From assembly GCA_910588495.1 (NCBI GenBank), contig CAJUPU010000007.1, positions 32,497 to 96,496 on the forward strand: a stretch of DNA of 64,000 nt, written 5' to 3'. Of the stretch, positions 59,816-64,000 are shown piece by piece. This DNA is from an uncultured Oscillospiraceae bacterium (GTDB lineage: Bacteria; Bacillota; Clostridia; Oscillospirales; Oscillospiraceae). The translations under genes were made by a program, and so were the position numbers. How positions within the stretch are numbered: the stretch's first letter is position 1; every line of letters starts with the position of its first letter. Below the pieces are notes generated by a model. That model was not told where the DNA came from. It ran no database searches and saw only the letters and a list, made by a program, of their open reading frames with translations.

Positions 59816-60763
59816 TTAGGCCAGGCGGAGCAGGAACAGGGAGGCCCCGACAGACTGAGCCGGCAGCACGAGCGGCGTGGCGCTGATCACCCGCAGGGAG
59901 ACCCTGTCGCCCTTGCGCAGCGGCACCAGGATCGTGCTGGAAAAGTGGTTAGAAGCCAGCTGCGGAGTCATGATAGAGGCTTTATTGACCTCATTGCTGA
60001 TCACGATCTGAGCAGTGCCCACCACCGGTGTGGAGGGATTGAGGTTGTAGGAGATCTGGAAATACCCGTCTATTTTCGAAATAAACTCGCTGCTGGCTGT
60101 ATCGACGTCAATATCTGTGCAGCTACGCCCGACATTCGGCAAAGGCACCGTGGTACCTAATAGACCGTCGCGTAATGGATTGGGGCGGATGGTGCCTCCC
60201 GTGTAATTTGTAGCAAGGGTGGAGGTGGCTGTGACATTAGGGCCGGTGGGACCGGTGGGGCCGGTAGGACCCGTGAGACCATCCATACCTGGGGAATATA
60301 TTCCGGCAGGCCCCGTTGGACCGGTGGGGCCGGCAGGGCCGGCAGCGCCCGTTGCACCGGCAGGGCCAGTGGGACCGGTGGCTCCTGTCGCGCCGGCGGA
60401 GCCGGTGGGTCCAGTGGCTCCAGCGGGTCCGGCAGGGCCGGTGGGGCCAGCGAGGCCAGCGGGACCCTGTGCGGGGGTGGTATCCAGCGCGCACTGCATC
60501 TTGGATCTTAGGAGGAGCTGGTTCTGCGTGGCAGTTTCCAGCAGATCCTTGACACTCTCATTGGCGTTCAGCACGTCTTTTACGGTAGCGGCGGGGCCGC
60601 TGAGGCCGGGCAAAGTGCCAAGGATATATTGCAGCTTCTCGCCCTCGGCGTTCAGGATATGGCTCATTCCTAACTCCTCCATCGCAATGGAGGAGAGAAT
60701 CTGATTGACTGCGTCTTCCCGCTTGATGGGCGGGTCAATATTGGGAAAGCTGGGCAGAGACAT
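59816..60763 (-). CDS. Collagen-like surface protein, copy 1
   Basis: The 315-residue protein has a conserved head of about 105 residues ([40 protein letters not shown]), a collagen-like Gly-X-Y stretch rich in GPT/GPA/GAT triplets (about residues 107-185), and a C-terminal domain of about 130 residues that resembles the jelly-roll ends of BclA-like proteins ([20 protein letters not shown]). There is no classical signal peptide. Related proteins coat spores or cells of Firmicutes. It is the closest relative of copy 3. Confidence 0.85.
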   Translation of the reverse strand: MSLPSFPNIDPPIKREDAVNQILSSIAMEELGMSHILNAEGEKLQYILGTLPGLSGPAATVKDVLNANESVKDLLETATQNQLLLRSKMQCALDTTPAQGPAGLAGPTGPAGPAGATGPTGSAGATGATGPTGPAGATGAAGPAGPTGPTGPAGIYSPGMDGLTGPTGPTGPTGPNVTATSTLATNYTGGTIRPNPLRDGLLGTTVPLPNVGRSCTDIDVDTASSEFISKIDGYFQISYNLNPSTPVVGTAQIVISNEVNKASIMTPQLASNHFSSTILVPLRKGDRVSLRVISATPLVLPAQSVGASLFLLRLA

Positions 60764-60814
60764 AAAATGATCTCCTTTCTAAGTGGGTGTGCACACGAGA
60801 AATGTACCCCTTCA

Positions 60815-61798
60815 TTACCTCTCTTCCAGCAGGATGATACTCAGAGAGGCGCCCGCCAGGGTGACAGTTTGAGCCTTGGGAGAAAGTCCGGGGAGGGGGG
60901 CCGCGCACAGCTGGAGCTGGAGCGTCTCACCGGCGTTCATAAGATGCACATGCTGATTCTCAAAGCTGGCAGTAGGAACCGCAGGGATGACCATAGTAGT
61001 GTATCGCGCCGTGCCGCTTATGAGCAGCTTGGTCCCTACCTGCGCGGGCTTGGTGAGATTCACGCGGTAAGAGAACAGATAGGCGCCTTTTTTGTTCACC
61101 TGAAACACGGTGTTCTCCGGGTTGGCGGTAATATCTGCGGACATGACCTGGCCATCCGGCAGAGGGATCGCGACGCCGGAATAGGACGGCACGTTGAGGT
61201 CAGGCCCTTGGATGTTGGCGGCGAAGGCCGCGGCAGCTGTGGGGTTGGGGCCGGTGGCCCCGGTGGGTCCAGTGGGGCCTGTGGGACCGGTAGCGCCAAA
61301 GAGAACCCCTTTTTCTACGGTGCCCCGCGGACCTGCGGCCCCGGTGGGTCCGGCTGCGCCCGTAGCCCCGGCAGGTCCAGTGGGGCCATCCGCTCCGGTG
61401 GCCCCGGCAGCTCCGGTAGGACCGGCAGGGCCATCCGCTCCGGTGGCTCCGGCAGCTCCGTCAGGGCCGGTGGGACCGGCGGGGCCGGCAGGACCGGCGG
61501 GGCCGGGAATGGTGGGGGCCTTCAAGGCCGCGCCCAGCTTGGCAGACAGCATCATCTGCTGCTCCACGATGCCGGACAGCGTGTCCTTCACGCTCTGGTT
61601 GATCCGGAGCACCTCATCCAGCGAGGCCGCCTCATCCAGACCGGGCAGGGTCCCCAGGACGTATTGCAGCTTTTCGCCCTCGGCGTTGAGAATGTGGCTC
61701 AAGCTCAACTCCTCGGCGGCGATGGAAGCGATAATTTCGTTCAGACTCCCCTCGCGGCTCAGAGGAGGATCGTTTTTGGGAAATGTGGGCATTGACAT
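60815..61798 (-). CDS. Collagen-like surface protein, copy 2
   Basis: The 327-residue protein shares the head ([40 protein letters not shown]), a Gly-X-Y region with an 11-residue non-collagen break ([11 protein letters not shown]), and a diverged C-terminal domain ([31 protein letters not shown]). The break would kink a triple helix. It is the most divergent of the three. The start follows an AAGGAGGAAC site. Confidence 0.85.
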   Translation of the reverse strand: MSMPTFPKNDPPLSREGSLNEIIASIAAEELSLSHILNAEGEKLQYVLGTLPGLDEAASLDEVLRINQSVKDTLSGIVEQQMMLSAKLGAALKAPTIPGPAGPAGPAGPTGPDGAAGATGADGPAGPTGAAGATGADGPTGPAGATGAAGPTGAAGPRGTVEKGVLFGATGPTGPTGPTGATGPNPTAAAAFAANIQGPDLNVPSYSGVAIPLPDGQVMSADITANPENTVFQVNKKGAYLFSYRVNLTKPAQVGTKLLISGTARYTTMVIPAVPTASFENQHVHLMNAGETLQLQLCAAPLPGLSPKAQTVTLAGASLSIILLEER

Positions 61799-61811
61799 AA
61801 AGCGTTCCTCC

Positions 61812-62759
61812 TTAACTCAACCGGACGATTCTCAGAGACGCCCCCACGGGAGTGGGCCGCAGCACAGTACCAAGCGGATTATTGAAGATCTGCAAGGAAA
61901 TTTCGTCGTTATCGTCCAAGCGCAGCAGGACCTCGTTGGAAAGCCGGCTCAGGGACAATGACGATATCCCCCCCGTAGCGGACACTTGCCTGGGCTCGCC
62001 GTTGACCAGCAGCCGGGCGCCGGCGGTCAGGGCCTTGTCGGTATTGATGTCATACGCGACCTGATAGACCCCGGCGGCCTTCACGGTGAACTTGGTGTTG
62101 TCTGGGCTGACGGTGATGTTCTTGGCCTTCACCTGATCGTTCGGCAGAGGCACCAGGCCATTCACAGGGATCGCGGCTGCGCCGGTGTTAGCGGCATAGG
62201 CAAAGTCGATGATAACGGGGCCGGTGGGACCCGCAGGACCGGTGGGGCCCGTAGGACCGTCCGGGCCGATCAGATCTGCTCCAGCAGGGCCTTCTGGTCC
62301 TGTCGCGCCAGTGGGTCCGGTGGGACCTGTGGGGCCGGCGGGACCGGTGGCCCCAGTGGCTCCGGCAGCTCCGGTGGCGCCGGTGGGACCGGCAGCGCCA
62401 GTGGCGCCGGTGGCTCCGGCAGCTCCAGCGGGGCCGTCAGGGCCGGTGGGGCCAGCCGGACCCCGCAGGGGAGATGCCTCCAGCGCCCCTTGCATTTTGG
62501 ACTTCAGGAAGAGCTGATTTTGCACAGCGGTCTTCAGCAGGTTCCGAACGCTCTCGTTAGCGGACAGCACATCTTCCACGGTAGCGGCGGGGCCGCTGAG
62601 GCCGGGCAGGGTGCCGAGGATATATTGCAGCTTCTCGCCCTCGGCATTCAGGATGTGACTCAGGCCGAGTTCCTCCATGGCGATGGAGGAAAGAATCTGA
62701 TCGACTGCGTTTTCCCGCTTGATGGGCGGGTCAATGTTGGGAAAACTGGGCAGAGACAT
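61812..62759 (-). CDS. Collagen-like surface protein, copy 3
   Basis: The 315-residue protein has a head nearly identical to copy 1 ([20 protein letters not shown]), a Gly-X-Y stretch with GATGA/GPTGP triplets (about residues 107-185), and a C-terminal domain with [13 protein letters not shown] and [10 protein letters not shown]. As the first gene of the tandem trio it is probably transcribed from the AT-rich region upstream. Gaps to the next copies are 13 and 51 bases. The repeats also create spurious Gly-Pro frames on the other strand. Confidence 0.85.
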   Translation of the reverse strand: MSLPSFPNIDPPIKRENAVDQILSSIAMEELGLSHILNAEGEKLQYILGTLPGLSGPAATVEDVLSANESVRNLLKTAVQNQLFLKSKMQGALEASPLRGPAGPTGPDGPAGAAGATGATGAAGPTGATGAAGATGATGPAGPTGPTGPTGATGPEGPAGADLIGPDGPTGPTGPAGPTGPVIIDFAYAANTGAAAIPVNGLVPLPNDQVKAKNITVSPDNTKFTVKAAGVYQVAYDINTDKALTAGARLLVNGEPRQVSATGGISSLSLSRLSNEVLLRLDDNDEISLQIFNNPLGTVLRPTPVGASLRIVRLS

Positions 62760-63555
62760 AAAACAATCTCCTTTCTGAATGAGGGCGCGCGCCAGGAATG
62801 CGCCGGCACGCCAGCAGGAAAGGCTCCCTACCGATGCGGCCCTCGAAATAGTTTATGCGTCTGCCAGCTGGCGGGTTCTTTCTGGAATCCCTCTGCTCGA
62901 TTTGTTATAGATTGGACCCCGGGCTTTTGGAATTTTGATGTATAAGCTATGTTGAATAAAGAATCTTGCATAGTAGTATGTAGCAATAATTATGGGAAGT
63001 AACATGTAAGCGTCAAATCAGCATCCAAAAAATCTATCTTGCTGCAAGCGGTGCCATGTACTATTCGAGAGTACATGGCACTTTATTGAATTCTATCGTA
63101 TTTTCTCACTCGACTCTGCCTGACACCAGACGTTGGGAGGGGTTGCGCTTACTTTCAATTTTTGCGTTTGTCCCTGACCACATAACTGACCACAGACAAA
63201 AAAATTCTGCCCCCGGCTTTGACCAGGGACAGATCAAGCAATCGAGGCTGCACTTTCAGCATTACACAGGGGACCCTGCTAATCACGTGTGGTAAAATTT
63301 CCCCTGTTTCCTTTCATCAGAATGGGTTTATTCGTTGACAGCGAGGCCCTTTTCTGGATCGCCAGACCACAGCTCATGGTTTGCTTCCTACATTTTGCTG
63401 AAGCCTTACAGCCTTTTCCTAATATCGCTCCGCATGGGAAGGAGCGGCTGGCTTTGCGTGACTCAGCACCTGCGGCGCACTGCCACGATCAGGTGTCCTT
63501 GGCTTCGATGGCTTTGATGATACCGCTTGATCGGTACGCAGGCGCGGATACCCGC
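62760..63555. other. Gene-free AT-richer stretch upstream of the collagen-like genes
   Basis: No convincing gene. On the minus strand CATACTA near 62969-62975 resembles a sporulation (sigma-G type) -10, but the -35 is poor. A perfect 12-base hairpin GTGCCATGTACT/AGTACATGGCAC lies at 63051-63081. The part 63295-63555 has short frames that I cannot assign. Confidence 0.4.
63051..63081. terminator. Perfect 12-bp hairpin
   Basis: 63051-63062 pairs with 63070-63081, loop ATTCGAG, followed by TTTATT on the plus strand. Confidence 0.6.
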
Positions 63556-63897
63556 TTATCCTCTTGGATCGGTGTTCACCAGCCAATCGAAAACAAATTC
63601 CAGGGAAGGCAGTACGGCAGCGGCGGATCGCGCGGCCTCTCCGGGCGGTGTCAGGTCACAAATGCAGAGCGCCCTCATTCCTACGTTTCGGGCCGCCAAA
63701 AGGCCGTTTTCCGAATCTTCCAACACCAGACAGCGCTCGGGTCTGGTTTCCAACGCTTCCGCCGCCGCGAGAAAACTGTCCGGGGCGGGTTTGGAATTCG
63801 TGATGTCCTCGGCGCCGATGACTGTGTCAAAAAAATCGGTAAGGCCCGCCAGCCCCAGGTATTTCTCAACTATGCCCCTGGGGCTGGAGGAGGCCAC
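63556..63897 (-). pseudogene. HAD-superfamily hydrolase, C-terminal part (beta-phosphoglucomutase-like)
   Basis: The 113 residues contain motif II (VASSSPRG), the motif III region (NSKPAPDSFLAAAEAL) and motif IV (CLVLEDSENGLLAARNVGM) of HAD-IA phosphatases. Upstream the frame continues about 14 codons and then meets a stop near 63942, so the nucleophile motif DxDGT and the cap domain are missing. It is a truncated remnant, unless an unseen frameshift joins sequence beyond the right edge. Confidence 0.75.
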
Positions 63898-64000
63898 CGC
63901 GGAAGCGGCGGCAGCGGTCGTTGTAAAAGCGGTGGCTTGGTTTGCTATACTCTTTTTTCAGATATTAAAATCCACTCCCTTTTTCAATTTTAGTCTTGAC

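Noticed and set aside
60219..62517. Plus-strand frames rich in GPVGPAGP repeats
   Set aside because: They are the reverse complements of the collagen Gly-X-Y coding repeats and do not have heads or ribosome sites of their own.
59816..62759. CRISPR-like array from regular GC-rich repeats
   Set aside because: The periodicity is three codons, in frame and variable; there are no constant repeats with unique spacers and no cas genes in the window.
62966..62980. Sporulation sigma-G promoter for the collagen-like genes
   Set aside because: The CATACTA -10 fits but no acceptable -35 is found at 17-18 bases; not called as a feature of its own.

Overview
The window is GC-rich DNA from a Gram-positive anaerobe of the Clostridia. 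An Oscillospiraceae-like gut bacterium (Flavonifractor/Intestinimonas/Oscillibacter type) is the best guess. The grounds are strong Shine-Dalgarno sites, S-layer homology and collagen-like surface proteins, an acyl-CoA/Etf gene block, and a conjugative-element accessory array of the kind common in gut Firmicutes. Assignment to species is not possible from the sequence alone.

Layout. (1) 1-19.6 kb is core-like chromosome: a radical SAM protein (cut by the window edge), a hybrid histidine kinase with a downstream solute-binding lipoprotein, a compact restriction-modification locus (BglII-like endonuclease, Vsr-like nuclease, divergent C5-cytosine methyltransferase), a C39 peptidase, a response regulator/kinase/unknown-protein trio, an Fe-S aldo/keto reductase family protein divergent from a DUF134-NifX fusion, an S-layer-anchored phosphodiester glycosidase, HemW, a PAQR/hemolysin III protein, and a TrmB-acetyltransferase fusion. 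(2) 19.65-20.3 kb is a junction: a fragment of tRNA-Pro, a 171-bp element with imperfect terminal inverted repeats, an intact tRNA-Pro(TGG), and several strong hairpins. (3) 20.3-29.5 kb is a co-directional array of about eleven genes, including five long ArdA-like antirestriction proteins plus LPD28-, DUF4314- and unknown-type accessory proteins. Most of them end in a similar Gly-Met tail, the most unusual signal in the window. (4) 29.5-41.2 kb is mainly a graveyard of mobile DNA: a chimeric gene, frameshifted phosphatase, broken serine recombinases, two partial IS5-like copies, a group II intron 3' end, a TraG/VirD4 fragment and one complete IS427-type insertion sequence. It also holds an intact-looking TlpA/CXXC/4Fe-4S redox operon and an orphan JetD (Wadjet) gene. 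(5) 41.5-59.3 kb is a catabolic block. A minus-strand run of eleven genes (SLC13 carrier, acyl-CoA dehydrogenase, TAXI-TRAP transporter, two crotonases, type III CoA-transferase, two MaoC-like hydratases, thiolase, 3-hydroxyacyl-CoA dehydrogenase) faces a plus-strand run (LysR regulator, second CoA-transferase, MaoC protein, nitronate monooxygenase/FabK-like flavoprotein, EtfB, EtfA). (6) 59.4-64 kb holds an IS66 remnant, three tandem collagen-like proteins and a truncated HAD hydrolase.

How the parts fit. The catabolic block reads as one regulon for importing a carboxylate, activating it by CoA transfer, beta-oxidising it and passing electrons to Etf; the substrate is not evident. The ArdA array looks like the surviving accessory region of an integrated conjugative element whose transfer genes have decayed beside it.
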